A DNA stretch of 55,269 bases, taken from the NCBI RefSeq assembly GCF_001463765.1, contig NZ_BBWK01000070.1:1-55269 (forward strand), in the 5' to 3' direction. Positions 46,737 to 55,085 of this stretch are shown here, piece by piece (position 1 is the stretch's first letter; the number at the start of each line of letters is the position of its first letter). This stretch comes from Aureimonas sp. AU4. GTDB taxonomy: Bacteria; Pseudomonadota; Alphaproteobacteria; Rhizobiales; Rhizobiaceae. Below the pieces are notes generated by a model. It was not told the DNA's origin and ran no database searches. It worked only from the letters and a program-made list of their open reading frames with translations. Both the position numbers and the translations under genes were made by a program.

Positions 46737-47140
46737 ACGCCGTCTTCGAGCTACCGGCCGACAAGGCCGCGTGCGAGGAGGGCGAACGCCTGACGCCTCG
46801 CTTCGACGCGCAGGGGCTGGTCACGGCCGTGGTCACGGACGCCTCGTCCGGCGAACTCCTGATGGTGGCGCACATGGACGCGGAGGCGCTGGATCTGACG
46901 ATCCGCACCGGCGTCGCCCACTATCGCTCCCGCTCGCGCAACACCCTCTGGAAGAAGGGCGAAACCTCGGGCGCGCTGCAGAGCGTGCGCGAGCTGCGCG
47001 TCGATTGCGATCAGGACGCCGTCTGGATCAAGGTCGACGTCGCGAAGCCGGACGATACATGCCACACGGGACGGCCCAGTTGCTTCTATCGCCGCCTCGA
47101 TCCTGCGCGCGACGGCGGACGAAGGCTCGTCTTCGATTGA
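46733..47140 (+). CDS. hisI: Phosphoribosyl-AMP cyclohydrolase HisI
   Basis: Opens the purine ring of phosphoribosyl-AMP in histidine synthesis. It is a 135-residue monofunctional enzyme without a HisE domain. [28 protein letters not shown]-like [19 protein letters not shown], the metal Cys/Asp block [18 protein letters not shown] and [14 protein letters not shown] are all in place. Coupled to folE by a 4-base overlap. Confidence 0.95.
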   Translation: MNAVFELPADKAACEEGERLTPRFDAQGLVTAVVTDASSGELLMVAHMDAEALDLTIRTGVAHYRSRSRNTLWKKGETSGALQSVRELRVDCDQDAVWIKVDVAKPDDTCHTGRPSCFYRRLDPARDGGRRLVFD

Positions 47141-47194
47141 AGCATCGGATCGGGCCTTGGTCCTGAAGGATCTGGAAAGACCTTTCGGCCCACG

Positions 47195-48250
47195 ATGAGC
47201 CTCGATCCGCTGTCCCGCGCCGGGGCGAGCGGGGTCGTCGACCGGCCGCTGGGGGGACGGAAACCGCACGCGATGCTGCAGCAAGTCTTCCGACGTGTCG
47301 TGATCGCGGCCAAGCCGGCGGAGTCCCGTCCGGCCCGCCGCCCGCCGCCGCCCGTGCGCGGCGTCGCCCTCGCCTTGGGCGGAGGGGCCGCGAGGGGCTG
47401 GGCGCATATCGGCGTCCTGCGGGCGTTCGACGAGGAGAAGATTCCGATCTCGATGATCGCCGGCACATCGATCGGCGCGCTTGTCGGCGGCTGCTACCTC
47501 GCCGGCCGGCTGGACGAGCTGGAAGCCTTCGCCCACTCGCTGACGCGCACCGGCATGATGCGCTTCCTCGACTTCCGCTGGGGCGGCGCCGGCTTCATCG
47601 GCGGAGAGCGATTGCACCGACGCCTGATCGAGCACTTGGCCGACGTGCGCATCGAGGATCTCGACCGGCCCATGGTCTGCGTCGCGACCGAGGCGCGCTC
47701 GGGGCACGAGGTCTGGCTCGACCAGGGCTCGCTGGTTCTGGCCATGCGTGCGTCCTACGCGCTTCCGGGCATCTTTCAGCCGGTTGAGTGCGGCGGACGC
47801 CAGCTCTTCGACGGGGCGCTGGTGAACCCGGTTCCGGTCTCGGTCTGCCGCGTCTACGAGGCGCCGCTCGTGATCGCCGTGAACCTGCACTACGACCTGT
47901 TCGGGCGCGCGGCTGTCCTGCGGATGCGTGCCGGGCACGCGAACGCGGCGGAGTCCGACGAGCCGGAGGCCGGCGCGCCGCTCCTGTCGGGCCTGCAGGC
48001 CGTCGAGACGCGGCGCGAGAAGATCGGCATCGCGCGGTCCATGGTGGATGCGTTCAACATCATCCAGGACCGTATCTCCCGGGCGCGGCTGGCCGGCGAT
48101 CCGCCGGATCTCTCGCTGCACCCGCGCGTGCGGGACATCGGGCTGTCCGAGTTCTTCCGCGCCCGCGAGTCGATCCGCTTCGGCTACGAGGAGGCGATGC
48201 GGGCGATGCCCGAGATCCGTCGGCTATGCGAGGAACTGGGCACCGCCTGA
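47195..48250 (+). CDS. Patatin-like phospholipase (RssA-type)
   Basis: A 351-residue cytoplasmic serine esterase. It has the oxyanion loop LGGGAARGWAHIGVL, nucleophile elbow GTSIGALVGG and the catalytic Asp in LFDGALVNPVP. The dyad Ser/Asp defines the patatin family. The RssA-like layout with a C-terminal helical part (MVDAFNIIQDRISR) is typical of proteobacterial NTE-type proteins. Likely acts on phospholipids or lysophospholipids. The first ~60 residues are variable and may be disordered. Confidence 0.88.
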   Translation: MSLDPLSRAGASGVVDRPLGGRKPHAMLQQVFRRVVIAAKPAESRPARRPPPPVRGVALALGGGAARGWAHIGVLRAFDEEKIPISMIAGTSIGALVGGCYLAGRLDELEAFAHSLTRTGMMRFLDFRWGGAGFIGGERLHRRLIEHLADVRIEDLDRPMVCVATEARSGHEVWLDQGSLVLAMRASYALPGIFQPVECGGRQLFDGALVNPVPVSVCRVYEAPLVIAVNLHYDLFGRAAVLRMRAGHANAAESDEPEAGAPLLSGLQAVETRREKIGIARSMVDAFNIIQDRISRARLAGDPPDLSLHPRVRDIGLSEFFRARESIRFGYEEAMRAMPEIRRLCEELGTA

Positions 48251-48254
48251 CACG

Positions 48255-48689
48255 CTATCCGGCGTGGATATAGGTCCGCATCTGCTCGGCCTCCTCCTCG
48301 ACCTCCTCGATGCGACGCTTCACGATGTCGCCGATCGACACGATGCCGACGAGAAGCTCGCCGTTCTCGCACACGGGCAGATGGCGGAAGCGGCCACGGG
48401 TCATGATCTCCATGGCTTCGTCCACCGTCGTCTCCTCGTCGGCGAGCGTGACCGCCGTGGTCATGACCGAGGAGACGGTTTGGCCAAGGGCCGCCGCGCC
48501 GTCTCTTGCGATCGCCTTCACGACGTCGCGCTCCGACAGGATGCCGATCACGTTGCCGGCCTCGCCGAGCGTGACGAGCGCGCCGATCTTGCGGGCCGCC
48601 AGAAGCTGGGCTGCCGCCTCCAGCGTCGCCGAAGGATCGACGGTCGCGACCTCTCGGCCCTTGTTCTCCAGGATGGTGCGTATGGACAT
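48255..48689 (-). CDS. CBS-domain pair protein
   Basis: A 144-residue protein consisting of two CBS motifs: VATVDPSATLEAAAQLLAARKIGAL with VIGILSERDVVKAI, and TLADEETTVDEAMEIMTRGRFRHLPV with LLVGIVSIGDIVKRRIEE. Such stand-alone pairs bind adenine nucleotides and act as energy or ligand sensors; the target here is unknown. It is convergent with the patatin gene (4 bp apart). Confidence 0.9.
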   Translation of the reverse strand: MSIRTILENKGREVATVDPSATLEAAAQLLAARKIGALVTLGEAGNVIGILSERDVVKAIARDGAAALGQTVSSVMTTAVTLADEETTVDEAMEIMTRGRFRHLPVCENGELLVGIVSIGDIVKRRIEEVEEEAEQMRTYIHAG

Positions 48690-48760
48690 GCCTTCCTCCC
48701 ACAGGAATGGACCAGACCCGTCCCATGGTGGAGCCGCTCACGCGCGAACGCAACGGGTCC

Positions 48761-49549
48761 TCACGGCCGGAGCCGGGCATCCTCCGCCTCGAAGCGGTCC
48801 GGTCGCGGCGCGCGATCAAAGAGATCGAAGGCTAGGAGGCCGAACAGGAAGCCGCCGACATGGGCCTCCCAGGCGATGGCGCCGCCCTCGCCCAGGAGAA
48901 AGGCGGCGCCCGATCCCATCGCGACATTCGTCACGAAGAAGATGACGATGAAGAAGAGCACGGTGCGATCCGTCAGGCTCTCGCGAAGCGTCAGCCGGGG
49001 GACGTAGGCCGGCTCGCCCCAGCGCTGGGCGCCGCCCGACAGGGCGAAGCGCGCGGCCGCCCCCATCAGCGCCGAAACGACGCCCGAAGCGCCGATCATG
49101 GGCTGGAGCAGCGACGGGTTGAGAAGATCGAAGAGAAGCGCGCCCGCCGCCGCGCCCAGCGCGCAGAAGATCAGAAAGCGACCCGTGCCGATGCGTCGCG
49201 CGACCGGCGTGCCGAAGGCCAGGAGCCAGACGGCGTTGGTCAGGAAGTGGGTCCAGTCCCCGTGCAGGAAGGCATGGGAGAGCGGCGAGACGACGTTGGC
49301 CCACGGCTCGCGCAGCACGCAGACATCGTCGGCGGAGCGATAGCAGTCCGGGATCATCGAGAAGTTGAGCAGCGTCCAGATATCCTGCGTCTCGGTGAGG
49401 ACCTGCATGCGCACGACATGGACGAGGGCGAGGACCACGATCGTCGCCAGAACCACGAAGGGTACGTTGATCGCGGGCGGGTTCGGCCGGCGCGGCGGAT
49501 CGTCGGCTTGGGGTTCGATGGTCACGGGCGCGATATCTCCTGCGGGCAT
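48761..49549 (-). CDS. Rhomboid-family intramembrane serine protease
   Basis: A 262-residue membrane protein with about seven spans. It has the N-terminal HGDWTHFLTNAVWLLAFG helix pair, the nucleophile Ser in MIGASGVVSALMGAA (GxSG) and the catalytic His in AWEAHVGGFLFGL. An uncleaved hydrophobic N-terminus precedes a large periplasmic loop (EPWANVVSPLSH). It cleaves membrane proteins within the bilayer; substrates are not predictable. Confidence 0.9.
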   Translation of the reverse strand: MPAGDIAPVTIEPQADDPPRRPNPPAINVPFVVLATIVVLALVHVVRMQVLTETQDIWTLLNFSMIPDCYRSADDVCVLREPWANVVSPLSHAFLHGDWTHFLTNAVWLLAFGTPVARRIGTGRFLIFCALGAAAGALLFDLLNPSLLQPMIGASGVVSALMGAAARFALSGGAQRWGEPAYVPRLTLRESLTDRTVLFFIVIFFVTNVAMGSGAAFLLGEGGAIAWEAHVGGFLFGLLAFDLFDRAPRPDRFEAEDARLRP

Positions 49550-49684
49550 ACCCGGGTTTTACCGTGGCCGGACGTTCCGGCAACGCGACGGCGGCGTGGT
49601 CCTACCTCTTTCTTACGCGCGGCCGGCGCCGGGAACCGGCCGTTAACCGTCAATATCCTATGAGGGAACCCAACCCTCACGCGA

Positions 49685-50302
49685 ATGGGCCTGGCGATGC
49701 TCAACGTTCTTCCCCCGATCCCGGCCGTCGCCGATGACCGGCGCGCCTTCAAGCGGGTGAACGTCGATCTTCTGGGCCGCTTCATGCTGGAGAACCGCAG
49801 CGAGTATCCCTGCCGCATCGGCAACATGTCGCCTGGCGACGTGGGGGTCGTCACGCCGGTCGTGCCGCGCGCGGGTGAGCGCGTCATCCTCTATGCCGAT
49901 CATGTAGGTCGCCTGGAGGGCGCCGTCACCCGCCTCTACAGCGGAGGCTTCGCTCTCGTCACGCAGGCGACCGATCGCAAGCGCGAGAAGCTGGCGGCCA
50001 AGCTGATGTGGCTGGCCAACCGGCACGAACTCTCCCTGCCGGAGGATCGCCGCCACGAGCGTATCGAGCCGCGCAACCCGGTCATCGAGATGGTGCTGGA
50101 AGACGGCCGGCGCTACGAGGTCCGCATCCAGGACCTGTCGCTCTCCGGCGCGGCCGTCCTGTGCGCGGTCCGTCCGGCGATCGGCGCGCGCCTGACGCTG
50201 GGAACGATGCACGGTCGTGTCGTCCGCCAGATCGAGGACGGCGTCGCGATCGAGTTCGCGTCGCTCCAAACGCCCGAGTCGCTGGACCGCAACTTCAGCT
50301 GA
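49685..50302 (+). CDS. Tandem PilZ-domain protein
   Basis: A 205-residue protein of two PilZ-like halves. The first has DDRRAFKRVNVDLLG with RxxxR and CRIGNMSPGDVGV; the second has EDRRHERIEPRN with RxxxR and IQDLSLSGAAVL with the D-x-S-x-x-G motif. The second half has the full c-di-GMP signature, while the first keeps RxxxR but an altered second motif. No other domain, so an adaptor that reports c-di-GMP is likely. The start may be ATG at 49685 or 49697. Confidence 0.82.
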   Translation: MGLAMLNVLPPIPAVADDRRAFKRVNVDLLGRFMLENRSEYPCRIGNMSPGDVGVVTPVVPRAGERVILYADHVGRLEGAVTRLYSGGFALVTQATDRKREKLAAKLMWLANRHELSLPEDRRHERIEPRNPVIEMVLEDGRRYEVRIQDLSLSGAAVLCAVRPAIGARLTLGTMHGRVVRQIEDGVAIEFASLQTPESLDRNFS

Positions 50303-50742
50303 CGCGTCAAAGAGGCCGGTTATCGCGCCTCGTCTGTGGATAAGATGAGGGGACTGTGGACAAGTCCGCGCCCCTCTTGCGTCCCGCGTTAACCGCCTGA
50401 TCGCGCCTTCTTAACCACGCACGGCAAGCGGTCCTGCATCGCGTGTGCGCATCCTTCTTCAACTCCATGAACGCCGGCGACCTCTTGCCTTAACGGATGG
50501 GGGCCGTTGCGCGGCGCCGCGCGGGCTTGGCTCGGTCGCGTCGTTCAGGAAGCTTGACGCGACCGTTACATGCCTTCCAGATCGTAACCGCATGTCATGA
50601 GAATTTAAGGCTATTCCTTTGCATCCAGGCAAGCATAGTCTCTAAACAGAAAGCGGGTAATTCGCCTAAAAAGCCGATTTTCCGTTTGTTCTTGAAGTAA
50701 AACCGACCTGCGACTGTCGCCTCAACGAACGAGGAGACAGTC
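50303..50742. other. 440-bp spacer with two DnaA-box-like sites
   Basis: No gene is visible. It contains TGTGGATAA at 50335-50343 (perfect reverse DnaA box TTATCCACA) and TGTGGACAA at 50355-50363 (one mismatch), 20 bases apart in the same orientation. Downstream, scattered TTAA sites and an A/T-rich patch near 50600-50700 precede the BTLCP gene and probably hold its promoter. Confidence 0.6.
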
Positions 50743-50743
50743 G
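50711..50743 (+). promoter_or_regulatory. Hairpin enclosing the ribosome-binding site of the BTLCP gene
   Basis: CGACTGTC (50711-50718) pairs with GACAGTCG (50736-50743), enclosing GAGGA and including the first base of the GTG start. An 8-bp stem around a translation start can limit initiation. Confidence 0.45.
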
Positions 50744-51333
50744 TGAAGCGCCTTTCCATCGCAGCCCTCATCGCACTCACGGCCGGTCTCTCGACGGCCC
50801 ATGCTGCCTCTGTGGGAATGACGGTTCGCGGCGCGACGTCCCAGCCTGTGGGTCACTACGACTTCTGCAAGCGGACCCCGGCGGAATGCACGACCAACGA
50901 GCGGAGCGGACCGATCGCCGTGACCGAGAAGGTCTGGGAGACGATCGTCGAGGTCAACAACGCGGTGAACGTCGGCATCACGCCGCGCACGGACGAAGAG
51001 ATCTACGGCGTTGCGGAGTACTGGGCCTATCCGACGACGGAAGGCGACTGCGAGGACTTCGCGCTTCTCAAGCAGTACATGCTGGAGCGGGAGGGTTTTC
51101 CACGCTCGGCCATGCTGCTGACGGTGGTCCGCCAGCAGAACGGCGACGGCCATGCCGTTCTGACGCTGCGCACGGACCGCGGCGACCTGATCCTCGACAA
51201 TCTGGATCGTCGCGTGCTCGACTGGACGCAGACCACCTATCACTACCTGAAGCGCCAGTCCGACACGGACGCTGCGCGCTGGGTGGCGATCGAGGACGAC
51301 CGCGACCTTCTGGTGGGCAGCGTGCGGCGCTGA
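50743..51333 (+). CDS. Periplasmic transglutaminase-like cysteine proteinase (BTLCP)
   Basis: A 196-residue exported protein. The signal peptide MKRLSIAALIALTAGLSTAHA is followed by the BTLCP fold with catalytic Cys in EGDCEDFALLK, His in GDGHAVLTL and Asp in LILDNLDRRV. Relatives such as LapG cleave surface adhesins, and many alphaproteobacterial BTLCPs are of unknown target. The start is GTG at 50743, after GAGGAGACA, within a hairpin. No adhesin or LapD-like gene is nearby; the PilZ gene upstream is a weak link to c-di-GMP. Confidence 0.87.
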   Translation: MKRLSIAALIALTAGLSTAHAASVGMTVRGATSQPVGHYDFCKRTPAECTTNERSGPIAVTEKVWETIVEVNNAVNVGITPRTDEEIYGVAEYWAYPTTEGDCEDFALLKQYMLEREGFPRSAMLLTVVRQQNGDGHAVLTLRTDRGDLILDNLDRRVLDWTQTTYHYLKRQSDTDAARWVAIEDDRDLLVGSVRR

Positions 51334-51396
51334 TCCCACCGGACGGCGACGGGGCTCATCGAAACGAACGCTCGCTGCCGAGGAAAACGGTTCAAG

Positions 51397-51428
51397 CCCC
51401 CTCCGCGACCGGGCGGTCGCGAAGGGGG
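51397..51428. terminator. Long hairpin entering a poly-G tract
   Basis: CGCGACC-GGGC-GGTCGCG forms a 7-bp stem, extended past one mismatch by CCCCCT/AGGGGG. It sits between the convergent BTLCP and DUF3126 genes and runs into a 13-G tract (51424-51436) instead of a T tract. Confidence 0.5.
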
Positions 51429-51446
51429 GGGGGGGGTTGCGCAGGT

Positions 51447-51656
51447 TCAGTCGAGGTCGATGTCTAGGATCGTCATCGTGAGGTGGTAGGAGGTCTCGCC
51501 CTCGTCGGTGTCCTTCGAGATGAGACCGCCGAACTCGCCGCCGATGTAGAGCTCGGCCGTGTCGTTCTTGCGCGGCATGGCCTTCACCTGAAGGTCGACG
51601 CCCTTGAAGGTGCGCTTCAGGTAGGCTTCGAGCTTGCGTATTTCGTCAGGCTTCAC
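51447..51656 (-). CDS. DUF3126 protein
   Basis: A 69-residue protein, MKPDEIRKLEAYLKRTF then VDLQVKAMPRKNDTAELYIGG, ending SYHLTMTILDIDLD. This is a conserved short alphaproteobacterial family, DUF3126, of unknown function. It likely folds as helix plus beta-sheet. It lies 82 bp downstream of cysE on the same strand and is a frequent cysE neighbour in this group. Confidence 0.88.
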   Translation of the reverse strand: MKPDEIRKLEAYLKRTFKGVDLQVKAMPRKNDTAELYIGGEFGGLISKDTDEGETSYHLTMTILDIDLD

Positions 51657-51738
51657 GTGTGCTGCTCCTGGGCATTGAGCGAGGGGGCGTCGCCTCGTCG
51701 GCGCGCCGTGGAAAAGGGATGAGCGGGAACCGAAACCG

Positions 51739-52560
51739 TCAGTCCTCGGCTCGGTCGAATTCCTGGTCCATGGACCGGGCGGGAACGCTGCTCTCGGGTC
51801 GACCGATCACGCGCGCGGGAATACCCGCCACCGTGGAATGGGGCGGCACCTCCTTCAGGACGACCGAGCCCGAGGCGATCTTCGAGCAGTCGCCGACGCG
51901 GATGTTGCCGAGGATCTTGGCCCCCGCCCCGATCAGGACGCCGTTGCCGATCTTCGGGTGACGGTCGCCGAACTCCTTGCCCGTGCCGCCGAGCGTCACG
52001 TCCTGCAGGATCGAGACGTTGTCGCCGATGCGCGCCGTGAAGCCGACCACCAGCCCCGTCGCATGGTCGAGGAAGATGCCGCGCCCCATGACGGAGGCGG
52101 GATGGATGTCGGTCTGGAAGACGGAGGACGAGCGGGACTGGAGGTAGAGAGCGAAGTCGGTCCGCTGCCGCGTCCAGAGCCAGTGCGCGAGGCGATGGGT
52201 CTGGATGGCGTGGAAGCCCTTGAAGTAGAGCAGCGGCTCGATGCGGCGCTCGCAGGCCGGATCCCGGTCGAACACCGCCTGCAGATCGGTCCGCAGGACG
52301 TTGCCCCATTCGGCATTCTCGGCCGCCATCTCGAGGAAAGCCTGCTCGATATGGCAGGCCGGCAGGTCGGAATGATCGAGACGCTGAGAGATGCGATGCG
52401 CGACGCTCTCCTCCAGCGTCCGGTGGTTCAGCACGGTCCCGTACAGAAAGGCGCTCAGCGCCGGCTCGCGCTCGGAGGCGGCCTGCGCTTCCTCGCGGAT
52501 CTGGGCCCAGATCGGATCCACCAGTTGCAGGCGGTCCGCCGTCTTGTAGGCGATGGTCAT
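51739..52560 (-). CDS. cysE: Serine O-acetyltransferase CysE
   Basis: Acetylates L-serine for cysteine synthesis. It is 273 residues long with the N-terminal helical domain (DPIWAQIREEAQAAS), the catalytic Asp/His stretch HPASVMGRGIFLDHATGLVVG, hexapeptide repeats (TARIGDNVSILQDVTLGGTG; IGNGVLIGAGAKILGNIRVG) and a C-terminal tail that usually docks to CysK. The tail lacks a C-terminal Ile (it ends EFDRAED), so the CysK complex may be altered. Confidence 0.95.
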   Translation of the reverse strand: MTIAYKTADRLQLVDPIWAQIREEAQAASEREPALSAFLYGTVLNHRTLEESVAHRISQRLDHSDLPACHIEQAFLEMAAENAEWGNVLRTDLQAVFDRDPACERRIEPLLYFKGFHAIQTHRLAHWLWTRQRTDFALYLQSRSSSVFQTDIHPASVMGRGIFLDHATGLVVGFTARIGDNVSILQDVTLGGTGKEFGDRHPKIGNGVLIGAGAKILGNIRVGDCSKIASGSVVLKEVPPHSTVAGIPARVIGRPESSVPARSMDQEFDRAED

Positions 52561-52651
52561 GAGGTTCGCCCTTCGAAAGGTGCAAAATCAGCTCGTCGGC
52601 GAGGCAGATAGGCTCGGTCGCCGCGGGCACCAGTGGATGCGCCGGAGCGGG

Positions 52652-53428
52652 TCACGGCGCGAAGCGCTCCCGGTGGCGCCCGAGGAAGTCCACGACGGCC
52701 GCCTTGAAGGTCCGGTCACCGACCGCGAGCATATGGTCGCGCTTCTCGATGGCGAAGGCCTCGCCCGCCGGGAGCAGAGCCGCCAGCTCCTCCGGCGAGC
52801 CCGCGATCTCGTCGCGCGTGCCGACCCCGACCAGCGCGGGCTGGGTGATGCGCGCCACCTCGTCGCGGCCGACCTCGCGGCGCGAATGCGTGATGCAGGC
52901 CGCCAGCGCCTGTCGGTTGGAACGCGTGCGGTCGGCAAAGGCGCGGAACATGCGTCCGCGCTCGTCCGAGACGTCGTCGAGCGACGGCGCGAGCAGCGCC
53001 TCCACGATCGGGTCCCAGTCGCCGACCCCGTTCACGAGGCCGATGCCGAGACCGCCGAAGACCAGCACAGGCCAACGCTGGGCGTCGGAAAGCGCCGCGA
53101 AGGCACTGACGCGCGCGCCCATCGAGTAGCCGAAGGCAGCCGCCCGCCGAATGCCGCGCGCCTCCAGGAGCGCGCGCATGTCGCCGGCCATTCGCTGCGG
53201 CGTGTACTGCTCGGGATCGAGCGGCTTGTCGCTGTCGCCGTGGCCGCGATGGTCGAAGGCGAGAACACGGTAACCCGCACTGGTCAGCGTCGCGACCCAG
53301 CCGGGATCGATCCAGTTGACGCGCAGGCTCGAGGCGAAGCCGTGCACCAGCATGACGACGGGCGCGTCCCGCGCGCCCTCGTCGATGAAGGCGAGCTCGA
53401 AGCCATAGCTCTGAAATCGGTCCGTCAT
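52652..53428 (-). CDS. Alpha/beta hydrolase
   Basis: A 258-residue cytoplasmic hydrolase. Oxyanion motif VMLVHGFASS, nucleophile elbow AFGYSMGARV, acid Asp in VGVGTRDEIAG and His near the end in EKRDHMLAVGD. The substrate is unknown; the size and FDHRGHGDSDKP motif resemble lactonase/esterase-type members. The ATG at 53428 begins MTDRFQSYGF; the frame is open 19 codons further up without support. Confidence 0.85.
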   Translation of the reverse strand: MTDRFQSYGFELAFIDEGARDAPVVMLVHGFASSLRVNWIDPGWVATLTSAGYRVLAFDHRGHGDSDKPLDPEQYTPQRMAGDMRALLEARGIRRAAAFGYSMGARVSAFAALSDAQRWPVLVFGGLGIGLVNGVGDWDPIVEALLAPSLDDVSDERGRMFRAFADRTRSNRQALAACITHSRREVGRDEVARITQPALVGVGTRDEIAGSPEELAALLPAGEAFAIEKRDHMLAVGDRTFKAAVVDFLGRHRERFAP

Positions 53429-53556
53429 CGTGCAGCCTCGATCGTCCATGCCGCTCGATAGCGCGAAGGATGGGCGCAGAACCACCCTGTTCTTTGCGCA
53501 GTCCCCGCCTTATGGTCCCGCGCGAAACGAACCGCCCGCTCTCGAGGAGCCGATCC

Positions 53557-53805
53557 ATGGCCAATCACGGCACCCCCCACTTCCAGAACGATGCCGGCTA
53601 CGACGTGATCTCGATCGGCGTCACCGAATTCATGTGCGTCGGCGCCAATCCCCCCTACGACCATCCGCATGTCTATCTCGACATGGGCGACGAGGGCGAG
53701 AAGGTCTGTTCCTACTGCTCGACCCTCTACCGTCTCGACAAGACGCTGAAGACCTACGAAACGCGCCCGGCCGGCTGCCTCTACCGCGACCCGCAGGCCG
53801 CCTGA
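53557..53805 (+). CDS. NDUFS6-like zinc-finger protein
   Basis: An 82-residue protein with the CHCC-type zinc site: Cys in EFMCVGANPPYDHPHVYLDM, His in that stretch, and CSYC. This is the bacterial counterpart of the complex I accessory subunit NDUFS6. In alphaproteobacteria it associates with NADH dehydrogenase. GAGGAG lies upstream of the ATG at 53557. It is 10 bp before the FAD monooxygenase gene. Confidence 0.88.
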   Translation: MANHGTPHFQNDAGYDVISIGVTEFMCVGANPPYDHPHVYLDMGDEGEKVCSYCSTLYRLDKTLKTYETRPAGCLYRDPQAA

Positions 53806-53815
53806 CACGCGAACC

Positions 53816-54931
53816 ATGCGCATCGCCGTCGCGGGAGCGGGCATCGGCGGGCTGACCGCCGCGCTCGCCCTGGCGCGAAGCGGGCGCAGGGTCACCGTCT
53901 TCGAACGCGCGCCGGCCCTGACGGCGATCGGGGCGGGCCTGCAGCTCTCGCCCAACGCCCTTGACGTTCTCGATCGCCTCGGCGTTGCCGCCCGCATGTC
54001 CGGGGCGGTCGCGGCCGACGCCGTGACGCTGCGGCGCGGAGCGAGCGGGCGCGCGATCGCTCGTGTTCCTGTCGGCTCGAGCGACGGGCATGGCTACGTT
54101 TCCCTCCTGCGATCCGACCTGCAGGACGCCCTCCTTGCGAGCCTGCGCGCCGAGCCTCGCATCGACCTGCGCCTCGGACACGATCTGGCGGGCGCCGAAC
54201 GCGCCGTGGGCTGGACCCTGCGCTTTGCGACGGGGCAGCCGGACTTCGCTTGCGACCTCCTTGTCGCAGCCGACGGCGTTCGCTCCCGGATCGCCGCCGC
54301 GCTCGGCCGCCCGGATCCCCGCGACGAGGGCGTCTCGGCGGTTCGCCTTCGCATCTTGCGACCGGCGCCGCCCGGCATCGAAGCCTGGCTCGGTTCGCGC
54401 CGCCATGCGGTCAGCTACCCCGTGGCCGGCGGGCGCGAAACGAACCTTGTCCTGATCGTTCCGAGTGCAGACGCCGCGGACGACCCGTCCCGCGTTTTCG
54501 ATGGTTGGGACAGGCGGCTTCTGGACCTGATCGGCACTGGCGACGCGATGGGCGCATGGCCGCTTCTCACGCGAGCGCCGCGCTGGCGCGAACCCGGGCT
54601 CGCCTATGTCGGCGATGCCGCCCACGCCATGCTGCCCTACGCCGCGCAGGGTGCGGCGATGGCGATCGAGGACGGGTGGGTTCTGGCCGCCTCGCTCGCT
54701 CGTGCCTTGGAGCCGGAGGCGGCGCTCACGGCCTATGAGGCGGCACGGGAGGCGCGCGTGAAGCGGGTTCTCGGGCGCGTCGCCTTTCATCGGATGGTCT
54801 ATCACCTGCCCGCCCCCATCTCGCTCGCGCGGAATCTCGTTCTGGCGGTGACGCCGGCTAAACAGTTGAAAGATAAGCTCGCCTGGCTTTACGACTGGCG
54901 CGCATCCACGGTCGATTTCACGGCGCGCTGA
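53816..54931 (+). CDS. FAD-dependent monooxygenase (UbiH/salicylate hydroxylase-like)
   Basis: A 371-residue flavoprotein. N-terminal Rossmann motif RIAVAGAGIGGLTAALALA, the DG motif DLLVAADGVRSRIAA and the GD motif LAYVGDAAHAMLPYAAQGA. Such enzymes hydroxylate aromatic compounds. The short form next to an NDUFS6-like gene is conserved in this group, but the substrate is not predictable. Cotranscription with the zinc-finger gene is likely (10 bp). Confidence 0.85.
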   Translation: MRIAVAGAGIGGLTAALALARSGRRVTVFERAPALTAIGAGLQLSPNALDVLDRLGVAARMSGAVAADAVTLRRGASGRAIARVPVGSSDGHGYVSLLRSDLQDALLASLRAEPRIDLRLGHDLAGAERAVGWTLRFATGQPDFACDLLVAADGVRSRIAAALGRPDPRDEGVSAVRLRILRPAPPGIEAWLGSRRHAVSYPVAGGRETNLVLIVPSADAADDPSRVFDGWDRRLLDLIGTGDAMGAWPLLTRAPRWREPGLAYVGDAAHAMLPYAAQGAAMAIEDGWVLAASLARALEPEAALTAYEAAREARVKRVLGRVAFHRMVYHLPAPISLARNLVLAVTPAKQLKDKLAWLYDWRASTVDFTAR

Positions 54932-55085
54932 TCCTTCCCACGCGTTTCCTTTCGCCAGGTCGCACCTATGTGACGCGTCCCGCGGGCCATCTTGTTTCGG
55001 ATGGCCGGCGCGGCGTCGGTCCAAGCGGCCGCATCCGCGCCGACCCCGCGCACTGTAAGGGACAGATGCGACGAAAGGTCGACCG

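Noticed and set aside
50303-50742. Chromosomal replication origin
   Set aside because: Only two DnaA-type boxes, no box cluster with an adjacent DNA-unwinding element and no dnaA, hemE or parAB next to it.
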